From Phocaeicola abscessus CCUG 55929 (GTDB lineage: Bacteria > Bacteroidota > Bacteroidia > Bacteroidales > Bacteroidaceae): 64,000 nucleotides of DNA. Position 1 is the first letter of the stretch; the number at the start of each line of letters is the position of its first letter. The stretch covers positions 500,727-564,726 of the forward strand of contig NZ_HE997183.1 of the NCBI RefSeq assembly GCF_000312445.1, given 5' to 3'. The notes under the pieces are model-generated. The model searched no databases. It saw only the letters and a list, made by a program, of their open reading frames with translations, and had not been told where the DNA came from. Both the position numbers and the translations under genes were made by a program. Of the stretch, positions 1 to 7,819 are shown piece after piece.

Positions 1-2
1 TA

Positions 3-68
<66 letters not shown>

Positions 69-138
69 TCGCTACCGGCGTAATTTTTCTTTAAAATGCT
101 TTCGCTTACGCGCGCGCGAAGCGTGTCGCAATCTAATT

Positions 139-176
139 AGACAAAGGACTCCCGAGAGTTCCTTTGTCTCGTTTTT
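139..176 (+). terminator. rho-independent terminator
   Basis: A 10-bp perfect stem (139-148 with 160-169), extended by CTC/GAG across one unpaired base, is followed by a T run at 172-176. It would end transcription of a gene left of the window and insulate the fimbrillin-like locus. Confidence 0.8.
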
Positions 177-236
177 CGTATGCTTTCATTCACTCTTTCC
201 GACCCTATATATTCATTCACTATAAACGACAGTATT

Positions 237-401
237 ATGGACAAAACTCAAAAAAAACATGCGTACATCAGCCCCCTGTGCTGGATAATCGAAGTAGAGA
301 ACGAGTGCTACCTACTAGCAGGTAGCCCGAACGTCAATCCGGGAAATCCCGGCATTTCCCCCCCTGACGACGACGATGACGACAACGAACTGGAAGGGTG
401 A
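237..401 (+). CDS. small acidic-tailed hypothetical protein
   Basis: A 54-residue protein of unknown function. I use the ATG at 237; the in-frame start at 180 sits directly at the foot of the terminator and would leave no leader. The N-terminal half (KKHAYISP, then a hydrophobic CYLLAGS segment) resembles short Bacteroidales peptides often found near surface-protein loci. The second half is a Pro/Gly-rich linker followed by six consecutive Asp. It has no signal peptide and no membrane segment. It ends 57 nt before the fimbrillin-like lipoprotein gene, so the two are probably cotranscribed. Whether it has a role in surface assembly is unknown. Confidence 0.6.
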   Translation: MDKTQKKHAYISPLCWIIEVENECYLLAGSPNVNPGNPGISPPDDDDDDNELEG

Positions 402-458
402 AACCCCACCCGCCCTCAGGAGAAAAAACCATGTAATTAATCCGAAATTCCTCAAAAA

Positions 459-3248
459 ATGATGATGAAAAAGATTTTTCCGTTTTCTTCGTCCGAATTT
501 CGCCTGATCCTGCTGCTGACATCCGTGTTGGCGGCCGGCTCGTGCGCCGACGAAGACCTTGTAGACCGCAGCACACAAGGCGACAAGGGAGCCACTGTGG
601 CTTTCAGAGTGAACAACGTGCAGGAAGAAATGCTCCTGCAGCAAACCGACGCCCCGCCTATGAGCACCGACTTCGACGCCCGTCTGCGGGCACAAGGCCT
701 GACTCGCGAAGACCTCGAGATACGCCAGCTACAGGCCGAATCGTCAGCCGGGCTCGACGCCTGCCTCATCGAGACCACCGTAGAGGGCGTGAACCCAGAG
801 AAGCCCGCTCCCGAGACCCGGGCGAACATTAAAACACAGATCGATGACGACTTCACCTCGCTGGGCTATCGCGGAACGACGGCCGACGGAATGAGCGACA
901 CCTGGTTTCACAACGCCAGGACCCAACGTAACGGTACGCTCTACGAGCCTGTGAAGTGGGTCTGGGAAATACCCTACGCCCGATTTTATGCCGTTTTCCC
1001 ACTCGTAACCGACGATTACAACAAACTCAAACTATCGGCCCCGAATCCTCTCGAACGGCCTTACGTGGAGTTCGAGGCTGAGCAGGATGTGAAGAAACAG
1101 GTAGATCTGCTGACGGCCTGCTCGGGTACGGTGCACTACCAGACAAAGGGCACGGCCCCCGAGAGCCGGCTCGACTTCCGCCACACGCTGACGGCCATCA
1201 AGTTTGCCGTGGGGCAGAACCTCTCGTGGAACAAGAACATCGACCGAATAGAGATTCAGGGAGCCTGCAGCCGGGGCCGATACAAGTTCTCGGATAGGGC
1301 CGACGGACAGGGCGCCGAATGGACCGACCTTACCGATCGCCGAACGTTCGTGCTCGATCTCGGCCCCACGGGCGTAAATACCAAACAGGCGCCCAACAAC
1401 ATCCTCACGGGCAACAATGGCGACAACTACACCTTCTACATGATTCCGCAGCAGCTCGAGGGCAAAGGCGTGAAGGTCGACGTCCATTTTACCGACAACA
1501 CGCGCATTACCGTCACTCTGAAAGGCCGATGGAAGCCCGGAACAACGAAGACCTACAAGCTGAGCAACACTCAGAGCAACTGGAACTATGTGTTCAGCGT
1601 AATCCCTGCAGGCCCCATGGAGTACGACCAGATCAAGAGTAACGAAATCAAGATCCAGAGCTACCGCCAGGCGCCCGACGGCACCCAAAGGCTCGTAGGA
1701 TGGGAAGTGGCAGGCTACGATGCCAACGGCGACGACATATTCACCACGGCCGAGAAGCCCGACTGGCTCACCTCGCTGAGCCGGACCGAGGGGCCAGGGC
1801 ACCCGTCGTACGAGAACATCTGGGCCAACTGCCGCATCGATATCGTCGATACGCTCGACCTGAAACGCAACAAGCCCCTGCGCGAGGCCACGCCCCGAGG
1901 CAGCGCCGGCGACCGTTACGACCTCTCCATGCACGACATCCACGGCAACGCCACGCCGCGCAACACCGCCAACTGCTACCTGATTTCGGCCCCGGGCTTC
2001 TACAAGCTGCCGCTGGTGTACGGCAACGCCATCAAGAACGGCGCCACCAACGAGTCGGCCTACACCAGTCAGGCTCCGGCTACGATGGTCGATGGCAAAG
2101 ACGTTGTGCTGCACCGCTTCGTCGACTATATGGATGAAGAAATCACCGACCCCTGGATCGAGAAGAGCAAGGGCGGTATCTATACGGCCGAAACTCCCTA
2201 CATCGTGTGGGCCGACGAGAAGAACCTGGTGCGCAACCTCGCCCTGGCACGCGAGGGCGGAGAGGCCTATCTGCAGTTCGAAGTTACGCCGGCCGACATG
2301 CGGCAGGGCAACGCCGTGGTAGCCGTCAAGCTGAAAGGCCCGAAATATCCCACCGCTTACACCGGCTGGTCGTGGCACCTGTGGTTCGCCCCGACAAGCG
2401 CACTCGAAACCATTGCCTGCACCAACTTCCAGGGCGTAACCTACAACCTCACCGCCGAAAACTTAGGATGGAAATACACGCGGTGGAGCTCCTCCGTGTT
2501 CAATGCCCCGCGGAGCGTGCGCATCAAGTTCAGACAAACCGTTGCCAACGGCGGGCAGAAGAAAGAGGCCATCATCACCCTCACCCAGAACTCGGGCGAC
2601 GACAAAGCGGGCTGCGCCACCCTCTATCAGTGGGGGCACTCCGTAGGTCTGCCGGGAGGCAACCATGTTGAGGGAGCGGTCGGTATACCTAGTATTGCCA
2701 ACCATCCCCAATGGAAGCCTTTTGTGGGGATCACCATCGGGGATGTCATCCGGAATCCGAATACCTATAAGCTTGACAACTACTGGCACAAGAATTTTCT
2801 CAAGATCGCGTACCGCAACCTGTGGTCGGCCGACAACCATACCACGGGCTACAACGACAACCCCGTCGTGAAGACCATCTACGACCCCTGCCCCGTGGGC
2901 TTCCACATACCCGCCCCGAACGCTTTCACCGGCTTTACCCGCACCGGAGGGCAAGCGCAAGGCGAACAAGTCAATGGAAAAGTCGACAGGAGAGGCGACT
3001 GGACTTTCAACAACAAACTGAACAATCCCGACGCCACCATCTATTTCCCAAAGATATCTTATTGGGCGACACTCCGTAAGTCGATACATCTATACATTGG
3101 TACGAGCAACCAATACTACAGGACGGCCACCCCGCCGGATGACCAAATCGGAAACTGCTGTTTTCAGATCTACAACAGCTGGGTAACTCCGAATAAATTC
3201 TTCTCGGAAACCGGCGCCTTAGGCATCCGTCCCGTGGCGGAGGAGTAA
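459..3248 (+). CDS. fimbrillin-like surface lipoprotein
   Basis: A 929-residue predicted lipoprotein. A basic N-terminus and hydrophobic core lead to a lipobox-like LAAGSC around residue 30. Residues roughly 130-375 look like the beta-rich fimbrillin/Mfa-type domain of Bacteroidales fimbrial proteins. The C-terminal part, around residue 809 onward, has the PCPVGFHIP segment and the GALGIRPV ending common in Bacteroidales FISUMP-type surface proteins. Three Met codons stand at the start (459, 462, 465); any may be used. The likely place is the outer membrane, as a tip or anchor component of a fimbria-like polymer, but no pilin or usher-like partner is visible in the window, so the exact role is inferred. 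It is far longer than a typical major fimbrillin. Confidence 0.8.
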   Translation: MMMKKIFPFSSSEFRLILLLTSVLAAGSCADEDLVDRSTQGDKGATVAFRVNNVQEEMLLQQTDAPPMSTDFDARLRAQGLTREDLEIRQLQAESSAGLDACLIETTVEGVNPEKPAPETRANIKTQIDDDFTSLGYRGTTADGMSDTWFHNARTQRNGTLYEPVKWVWEIPYARFYAVFPLVTDDYNKLKLSAPNPLERPYVEFEAEQDVKKQVDLLTACSGTVHYQTKGTAPESRLDFRHTLTAIKFAVGQNLSWNKNIDRIEIQGACSRGRYKFSDRADGQGAEWTDLTDRRTFVLDLGPTGVNTKQAPNNILTGNNGDNYTFYMIPQQLEGKGVKVDVHFTDNTRITVTLKGRWKPGTTKTYKLSNTQSNWNYVFSVIPAGPMEYDQIKSNEIKIQSYRQAPDGTQRLVGWEVAGYDANGDDIFTTAEKPDWLTSLSRTEGPGHPSYENIWANCRIDIVDTLDLKRNKPLREATPRGSAGDRYDLSMHDIHGNATPRNTANCYLISAPGFYKLPLVYGNAIKNGATNESAYTSQAPATMVDGKDVVLHRFVDYMDEEITDPWIEKSKGGIYTAETPYIVWADEKNLVRNLALAREGGEAYLQFEVTPADMRQGNAVVAVKLKGPKYPTAYTGWSWHLWFAPTSALETIACTNFQGVTYNLTAENLGWKYTRWSSSVFNAPRSVRIKFRQTVANGGQKKEAIITLTQNSGDDKAGCATLYQWGHSVGLPGGNHVEGAVGIPSIANHPQWKPFVGITIGDVIRNPNTYKLDNYWHKNFLKIAYRNLWSADNHTTGYNDNPVVKTIYDPCPVGFHIPAPNAFTGFTRTGGQAQGEQVNGKVDRRGDWTFNNKLNNPDATIYFPKISYWATLRKSIHLYIGTSNQYYRTATPPDDQIGNCCFQIYNSWVTPNKFFSETGALGIRPVAEE

Positions 3249-3351
3249 TAACCATTTGATTGCGGGCCGCCGCCGATGCCGCCCCGCAATCCCCCTCGCT
3301 CTTTGACATGCTGGCACACACGACGGAAGACGCGAAAATCCGCGGCGGAGA

Positions 3352-3383
3352 TTTGGAATTGTCGGCGAAAATCGGTATATTTG
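3352..3383 (+). promoter_or_regulatory. promoter of HEPN/MNT module
   Basis: TTTG at 3352-3355, a 20-nt spacer and TATATTTG at 3376-3383 fit the Bacteroidota housekeeping promoter (TTTG, about 20 nt, TAnnTTTG). The start codon is 34 nt downstream. The surrounding sequence 3332-3420 is duplicated at 4185-4271 before the second toxin-antitoxin module. Confidence 0.8.
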
Positions 3384-3417
3384 TACCGGAACAATCAAAG
3401 GATAAGGAAGCAAGACC

Positions 3418-3807
3418 ATGATAACAGACAAGACTCAGTATTGGCAGGAAATGGCAGAATACGACTTGGAAACAGCCGAGGCCATGTTCCAGACCCGGCG
3501 GTGGCTGTATGTGGGTTTCATGTGCCATCAGGTCGTAGAAAAGACACTGAAAGCCTATTGGTGTGCCACGCGACCCAACGACCCTCCCTACATTCACAAC
3601 CTGAAGCGGCTGGCAGAGGGATGCGGTCTGGACAACGAGATGACAGAGGTACAAATTGATTTTCTCGCAGAGATGATGCCCCTGAACATCGAGGTTCGCT
3701 ACCCTTCGCACAAAGAACAACTTGCCAAGGCTCTCTCGCCCGAACGTTGCAGGGAAATGATCCGTAAAACCAAAGAAATGAAGCTATGGATAGACAACAG
3801 GCTATAG
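3418..3807 (+). CDS. HEPN domain protein (HEPN/MNT toxin-antitoxin pair)
   Basis: A 129-residue all-helical HEPN-type protein. Visible family features are the N-terminal DLETAEAMF helix, FMCHQVVEKTLKAYW (the HQ-E--LKA pattern of this HEPN group) and a late RYPSH segment that may carry the Arg/His pair of the active site. Related proteins act with a small nucleotidyltransferase, the HEPN member being the toxin (RNase) or the AMPylation target. Its last 22 nt overlap the next gene, typical of coupled expression of the two partners. Transcription comes from the promoter at 3352-3383. The classical Rx4-6H spacing is not perfect here, so RNase activity is an inference. Confidence 0.8.
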   Translation: MITDKTQYWQEMAEYDLETAEAMFQTRRWLYVGFMCHQVVEKTLKAYWCATRPNDPPYIHNLKRLAEGCGLDNEMTEVQIDFLAEMMPLNIEVRYPSHKEQLAKALSPERCREMIRKTKEMKLWIDNRL

Positions 3808-4082
3808 AAATCGTGAAACGCTACAAGGCGGAAATCGAACCGTGGATAAATCCCACGGCAGTATACCTTTACGGTTCGCACAGCCGCAACGAGGCACGCG
3901 AAGACAGCGACATCGACGTGGCTGTGGTGGTAAGCGACCTGAAAGCCGACTGGCTGGTCGTCATGCCGCAACTGTGGAAAGCCGGCTGGAAAGTGAACAG
4001 TCTGATAGAACCGGTGCTCATCAGCGAGGCTGATCCCTCACCGCTCTACGAAGTCGTGATGCGAGACGGTGTCGCTGTCTGA
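3786..4082 (+). CDS. MNT-type nucleotidyltransferase (antitoxin partner of HEPN protein)
   Basis: A 98-residue minimal nucleotidyltransferase. The catalytic signature is clear: LYGSHSRNEAREDSDIDV gives GS-x10-DxD near residues 29-43. In characterised HEPN/MNT systems this partner neutralises the HEPN toxin, in some cases by adding AMP groups to it. It starts inside the HEPN gene (22-nt overlap) and ends just before the structured repeat at 4104-4200. The length fits stand-alone MNT proteins. Which substrate it modifies is inferred from the family only. Confidence 0.82.
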   Translation: MDRQQAIEIVKRYKAEIEPWINPTAVYLYGSHSRNEAREDSDIDVAVVVSDLKADWLVVMPQLWKAGWKVNSLIEPVLISEADPSPLYEVVMRDGVAV

Positions 4083-4103
4083 TAAAACCCTCATACCTCT
4101 TTC

Positions 4104-4200
4104 CGTCCCACGCTTCACTTTTGCAGCGTGGGACGAGCGTTTTCCCGTACGCTTCCGTACGCGGAGGCGCACGCACAGTGGGAAACGAAAATCCCCGACG
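4104..4200. repeat. structured repeat, copy A (after HEPN/MNT)
   Basis: Starts with a perfect 10-bp inverted repeat (4104-4113 with 4126-4135), then a second one (CGTTTTCCC and GGGAAACG) enclosing a small TCCG/CGGA hairpin. About 75 nt are nearly identical to copy B at 4792-4890. Each copy sits immediately downstream of a toxin-antitoxin operon. It may act as a terminator or structured RNA, or be a non-autonomous repeat. Confidence 0.75.
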
Positions 4201-4203
4201 AGA

Positions 4204-4235
4204 TTTGGAACTGCCGGCAAAAATCGGTATATTTG
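4204..4235 (+). promoter_or_regulatory. promoter of RelB-like/YafQ module
   Basis: TTTG at 4204-4207, 20-nt spacer, TATATTTG at 4228-4235. Same sequence, spacing and leader as the promoter at 3352-3383, so both toxin-antitoxin modules are driven by duplicated control regions. Confidence 0.8.
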
Positions 4236-4268
4236 CACTGAAACAATCAAAGAATAAGGAGGCAAGAT

Positions 4269-4481
4269 ATGAATACGACAACAGTTCATAAAGAAATGGT
4301 AAAGATGGGAGTTTCCAGCATTTCCGACATTAAGTTCCTTAAAAACCTCGCCAAACGCATGGGATGGACGTTCGAATACGAACGCCGCACTGGACTTGAT
4401 GAGGCAATAGAAGATTTGAAGGCAGGTCGCGTACATAAGGCCAAAGATGTGGATGACCTGATGGCGCAACTTCTAAAATGA
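4269..4481 (+). CDS. RelB/DinJ-like antitoxin
   Basis: A 70-residue hydrophilic protein placed 13 nt before a YafQ-type toxin gene. The size, position and charged helical C-terminal half (EAIEDLKAGRVHKAKDVDDL) suit a type II antitoxin that wraps the toxin and represses its own promoter. The sequence is not a textbook RelB, so the assignment rests mainly on the partner. The leader is the duplicated promoter region shared with the HEPN/MNT module. Confidence 0.7.
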   Translation: MNTTTVHKEMVKMGVSSISDIKFLKNLAKRMGWTFEYERRTGLDEAIEDLKAGRVHKAKDVDDLMAQLLK

Positions 4482-4494
4482 AAAACGGTGGAGT

Positions 4495-4767
4495 ATGTAT
4501 GAGATAGCATATACCACACGCTTTCGCCGCTCGTTCCGAAAATGTATTAAGCGGGGACTGGACGCAGCCATTTTCGAGCGTGCCGTTACATTGTTGCAGG
4601 CATCAGGTACATTACCGGCAGAATACCGTTCGCACAAACTATCGGGTAAATACGCAAATTATTGGGAATGCCACCTGCAACCCGATTGGCTGCTGATTTG
4701 GTTGCAAGATAACCATCGGCTTGTGTTGCATCTCATCGATACCGGTACGCACTCGGATTTGTTCTGA
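4495..4767 (+). CDS. YafQ-family mRNA interferase toxin
   Basis: A 90-residue RelE-superfamily toxin of the YafQ type, expected to cut mRNA in the ribosomal A site. The catalytic set of the family is visible in order: His in YRSHKLSGKY, His and Asp four apart in WECHLQPDW, and the final His in TGTHSDLF, which is the usual YafQ C-terminus. It follows its antitoxin by 13 nt and is followed by repeat copy B. Length is as expected. No truncation or frameshift is seen, so it is probably functional. Confidence 0.88.
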   Translation: MYEIAYTTRFRRSFRKCIKRGLDAAIFERAVTLLQASGTLPAEYRSHKLSGKYANYWECHLQPDWLLIWLQDNHRLVLHLIDTGTHSDLF

Positions 4768-4791
4768 CATTTCTCTTTGTAGATATATTCC

Positions 4792-4890
4792 CGTCCCACG
4801 TTCCGCCGTTCGAGCACGTGGGACGATCGTTTCCCGCACGCTTCCGTACGCGGAGGCGCACGCACAGTGGGAAACGAAAATCCCCGACGG
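4792..4890. repeat. structured repeat, copy B (after YafQ module)
   Basis: Second copy of the element at 4104-4200. Its 10-bp stem (4792-4801 with 4816-4825) carries a compensatory change relative to copy A: the innermost C-G pair became T-A. The shared tail includes the CGTTTCCC/GGGAAACG inverted repeat. It runs straight into the 42-bp tandem array. Confidence 0.75.
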
Positions 4891-5127
4891 AATCTCCGCC
4901 GTTAACACACGGCAGACAAATGTGAAGGAAAGAATCTCCGCCGTCAACACGCGGCAGACAAATGTGAAGGAAAGAATCTCCGCCGTCAACACGCGGCAGA
5001 CAAATGTGAAGGAAAGAGTCTCCGCCGTTAACACGCGGCAGACAAATGTGAAGGAAAGAGTCTCCGCCGTTAACACACGGCAGACAAATGTGAAGGAAAG
5101 AGTCTCCGCCGTCAACACGCGGCAGAC
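4891..5127. repeat. 42-bp tandem repeat array, about 5.6 copies
   Basis: Units begin at 4891, 4933, 4975, 5017, 5059 and 5101 with an exact 42-bp period. Each unit holds a small hairpin (GCCGT, 6-nt loop, ACGGC; some units have a T-G wobble instead of T-A). Since 42 is a multiple of three, all frames stay open across it, giving long spurious reading frames on both strands. Together with the flanking elements it fills the gene-free stretch 4768-5310. Confidence 0.93.
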
Positions 5128-5163
5128 AGACTGCCTCGGCGGAGACTCTGTCGGGAGGTTTTT
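5101..5163 (+). terminator. large hairpin at end of tandem array, probable terminator
   Basis: AGTCTCCGCC at 5101-5110 pairs with GGCGGAGACT at 5138-5147, with an inner GGCAG/CTGCC stem, followed by a T run near 5159-5163. It lies between the plus-strand toxin module and the converging S37 peptidase gene. Confidence 0.6.
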
Positions 5164-5310
5164 ATCGACCAACCTATAAAACAGAACCGAAAATAAAAAC
5201 ATGTAAAGCCATCGACGAGACATGGGACTCCGAACTCGCGCGCGGTCGGCACGCCGTCTGCGAACAGTTATTTCGACACCAGCTTCTTGCAGAGAAAGAG
5301 TCCCCGGCAT

Positions 5311-6606
5311 TCATTCATCCAACCACTGCCGAATAAGCGCCCTTATTTCCCGTTGCTGCTCTTCGGGCATCGTACCGATCCGGGTCTTATGGCTACCTCC
5401 TTGTTGAACGAAGACATGCAGATTCTTTTTATCCTCCGTATTCAGCCATTGGCAAACGCCGGAGGCCGACCACGGGTCGGAACCGCCGTAAAGAAAGATC
5501 ATCTTCGGATCGGCTCTTTTCAAGAAGTCCGTCACCTTATCACACAACGTTTTATCGAACGTTATGCCCTTCAGTTCGTCGGGCAGCATCAAACGGTTTA
5601 CCCAACCTTCAGCCGATTTCAGCGTCAAATACTTCTCGAACGGTCGGGTATCGTAACCGTAGTAACCCAATTCGCGCGCGGCCTGCACGAAGAACGGTTT
5701 GAAATAGCCTTCTCGGTCGAAGTTCGTCGGGTCGCACTGCTTCATCCAATGGTCGAACATCACTTGATCCGGGGTGTTCGAGGAAGGAATCTCGTCCGTC
5801 GGGATACCCCATTGCCAGACGGCAAACGAATATTCGAGCACACAATAGTCATAGACTTCGTTCAAGGGGACGGGGAAGGTCAGACGCCGATCTTCGCAAT
5901 ACTGATCGAACAAGGGTTGAAGACGTGTCCTACGCTTCAGTATCTCCAGTTGAAAATCCTGCACTTTCCTGCGATCGTCGGCCGTAGAAACGCTGCGAAT
6001 GAACGGTTCATGCCGTCCGTCTTCCACGCTGTAATTCAAGGGCGTCACATAAGGAACCGAAATGTCGACATCGTCGGGATAAAAGGCGCGGTACAGCAAG
6101 GCAGTCTGCCCGCCTTTACTGATGCCCGTAGCGATCCACTTGCCCGGATAAATCGCATTAAATGCCGTACGGACGGCATGGAGGTCGTCTGCCGAATTTT
6201 TCGCAGTCAGATATCGCCAATCTTTCGGTCGGGGAGCGGATTCGAGAAAATACCGATGTTCGACGACTATCAGATTCGTCTTATAGAGGCGCGAAAGTTC
6301 CTCCCGATATTTCGGAGCTTCAGCATACGCAGCGCCATAGCCCTCGGTGACGATGACCGTAGGACGGTCGAAGCCCTCATGAAAAACGAACACCCGTTGC
6401 ACGAAGGTTCCCCTTTCCGGATGCGCATGGTCGAGAGGTTGCACAAAGTAAGCGACGTACTTCTCCGCGAAGTCGACCGCCTCCAAGGGCTTGACCTGTT
6501 CGACGGCCGGCATCTCCTCCAACTTTTCCTTCAACACTGTCTGTGCCGACAACGCGCAGTAGCCTGTCAGCAAGATTTCAAAGCAAATAAAACCAATCCT
6601 TTTCAT
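5311..6606 (-). CDS. S37-family tripeptidyl aminopeptidase-like secreted peptidase
   Basis: A 431-residue secreted serine peptidase of the PS-10/S37 type, which removes tripeptides from peptide N-termini. I chose the ATG at 6606, giving a clean signal peptide (MKRIGFICFEILLTGYCALS). The nucleophile Ser is in GISKGG (near residue 165), the acid Asp in GGSDPWS (near 370) and the catalytic His in GGSHKTRIG close to the C-terminus: the S37 triad order. It is the last gene of a minus-strand run after pepT and gcvT, 94 nt from gcvT. The likely role is peptide nutrition in the periplasm or outside, fitting an asaccharolytic lifestyle. Confidence 0.85.
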   Translation of the reverse strand: MKRIGFICFEILLTGYCALSAQTVLKEKLEEMPAVEQVKPLEAVDFAEKYVAYFVQPLDHAHPERGTFVQRVFVFHEGFDRPTVIVTEGYGAAYAEAPKYREELSRLYKTNLIVVEHRYFLESAPRPKDWRYLTAKNSADDLHAVRTAFNAIYPGKWIATGISKGGQTALLYRAFYPDDVDISVPYVTPLNYSVEDGRHEPFIRSVSTADDRRKVQDFQLEILKRRTRLQPLFDQYCEDRRLTFPVPLNEVYDYCVLEYSFAVWQWGIPTDEIPSSNTPDQVMFDHWMKQCDPTNFDREGYFKPFFVQAARELGYYGYDTRPFEKYLTLKSAEGWVNRLMLPDELKGITFDKTLCDKVTDFLKRADPKMIFLYGGSDPWSASGVCQWLNTEDKKNLHVFVQQGGSHKTRIGTMPEEQQREIRALIRQWLDE

Positions 6607-6700
6607 AAGTAAATTCAATCGTTGATATTCCAGACGTCAAAGCCAATAAAAGCGGCCGAACTCCGAGAATCCAGCCGCAGTTTTATCGAACGCGAAGAGA

Positions 6701-7798
6701 TCAATCCAAACTGCGGAAAGGCGGTTTGGCCACGACGGCTTTCAACCTGCGCCCGCGAACGTCGATATAAAGTTCCGTATCCAGCTTTGCACAGGCTGTC
6801 TGTACATACCCCATACCGATGCCGATCTTCAGGGTGGGAGAAACCGTCCCGCTGGTCACCTGTCCGACGATCTCGCCCTCCGTATTCAGCAAGTCGTACC
6901 GTTCGCGCGGGATGCCCCGCTCCAGCATCTTGAAATGAATCAACTTCCGGGTTACCCCTTCCGCTTTCTGTTTCTCCAGGAAGGCCCGGCTCGTGAAGTT
7001 CTTGCCTTCCACGAACTTCGTAATCCAACCCAATCCGGCCTCTAAGGGGGAGGTCGTGTCGGTCAGGTCGTTACCGTACAGACAGAAGCCCGCTTCCAAG
7101 CGCAACGTATCTCGAGCCCCCAACCCGACAGGCCGGATGCCTTCCGCCTCGCCGGCCTTGAAAAGAGCGTTCCAGATAGTCATTGCATCCTCGGGATAAA
7201 AATACAATTCGAACCCTCCAGCGCCGGTATAACCGGTGGCCGAGATAAGGACCTGTTTCACGCCTGCTACCTCGCCTACCGCAAAGCCGTAGAAAGGGAT
7301 CTCAGCCAGATCGACAGCGGTTATCCGCTGAATCACCTCCTGAGCCTTCGGTCCCTGAACAGCCAATTGTGCCATCCGGTCGGAAGCGTTTTCCAGTTCC
7401 GCTCCGACCGTATTGTATGCGCGGCACCAGTTCCAATCCTTCTCGATATTGGCCGCATTGACCACCATCAAGTATTTCTCCGGTTCAAAATGATAGACGA
7501 TGATATCATCGACAATACCGCCCCGCTCGTTCGGCAAGCACGAATACTGAGCCTTACCCACGGGGATGGCCGCCACGTTGTTGGATGTGACACGCTGCAG
7601 AAAATCCAACGCTTTCGGCCCTTTGACCCAAAACTCGCCCATGTGGGAGACATCGAATACGCCTACGCCTCGACACACCGCCAGATGCTCTTCGAGGATA
7701 CTCGTGTACTGAATGGGCATGTTGTAGCCGGCAAATTCATGCATCTTCGCACCTAACGCGATGTGCGCCGCTGTAAAAGGAGTTGTTTTTAATTCCAT
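6701..7798 (-). CDS. gcvT: aminomethyltransferase (glycine cleavage T protein)
   Basis: A 365-residue GcvT, which moves the methylene group from aminomethyl-lipoyl H protein to tetrahydrofolate and releases ammonia. Family features are the N-terminal [22 protein letters not shown], then [12 protein letters not shown] and [13 protein letters not shown]. Length is standard. It begins 21 nt after the pepT stop and is probably cotranscribed with it. The gcvP, gcvH and gcvPB partners are not in the window, so the glycine cleavage genes are dispersed here. Confidence 0.95.
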   Translation of the reverse strand: MELKTTPFTAAHIALGAKMHEFAGYNMPIQYTSILEEHLAVCRGVGVFDVSHMGEFWVKGPKALDFLQRVTSNNVAAIPVGKAQYSCLPNERGGIVDDIIVYHFEPEKYLMVVNAANIEKDWNWCRAYNTVGAELENASDRMAQLAVQGPKAQEVIQRITAVDLAEIPFYGFAVGEVAGVKQVLISATGYTGAGGFELYFYPEDAMTIWNALFKAGEAEGIRPVGLGARDTLRLEAGFCLYGNDLTDTTSPLEAGLGWITKFVEGKNFTSRAFLEKQKAEGVTRKLIHFKMLERGIPRERYDLLNTEGEIVGQVTSGTVSPTLKIGIGMGYVQTACAKLDTELYIDVRGRRLKAVVAKPPFRSLD

Positions 7799-7819
7799 AC
7801 TGCACCTATTTTAATTGTT

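Noticed and set aside
1032-2378. 448-codon open frame antisense to the fimbrillin-like gene
   Set aside because: A shadow of a GC-rich coding frame; no domain, and the plus frame is clearly coding.
4891-5147. Possible CRISPR array
   Set aside because: Units are directly adjacent with no variable spacers, and no cas genes are nearby.
4721-5179. Long plus- and minus-strand open frames with a repeated 14-residue motif
   Set aside because: They arise because the 42-bp array is a multiple of three and lacks stops; the frames run through the structured repeat and have no start context or domain.
5287-6612. 441-codon open frame antisense to the S37 peptidase gene
   Set aside because: The minus frame has the complete S37 triad; the antisense frame has no recognisable features.
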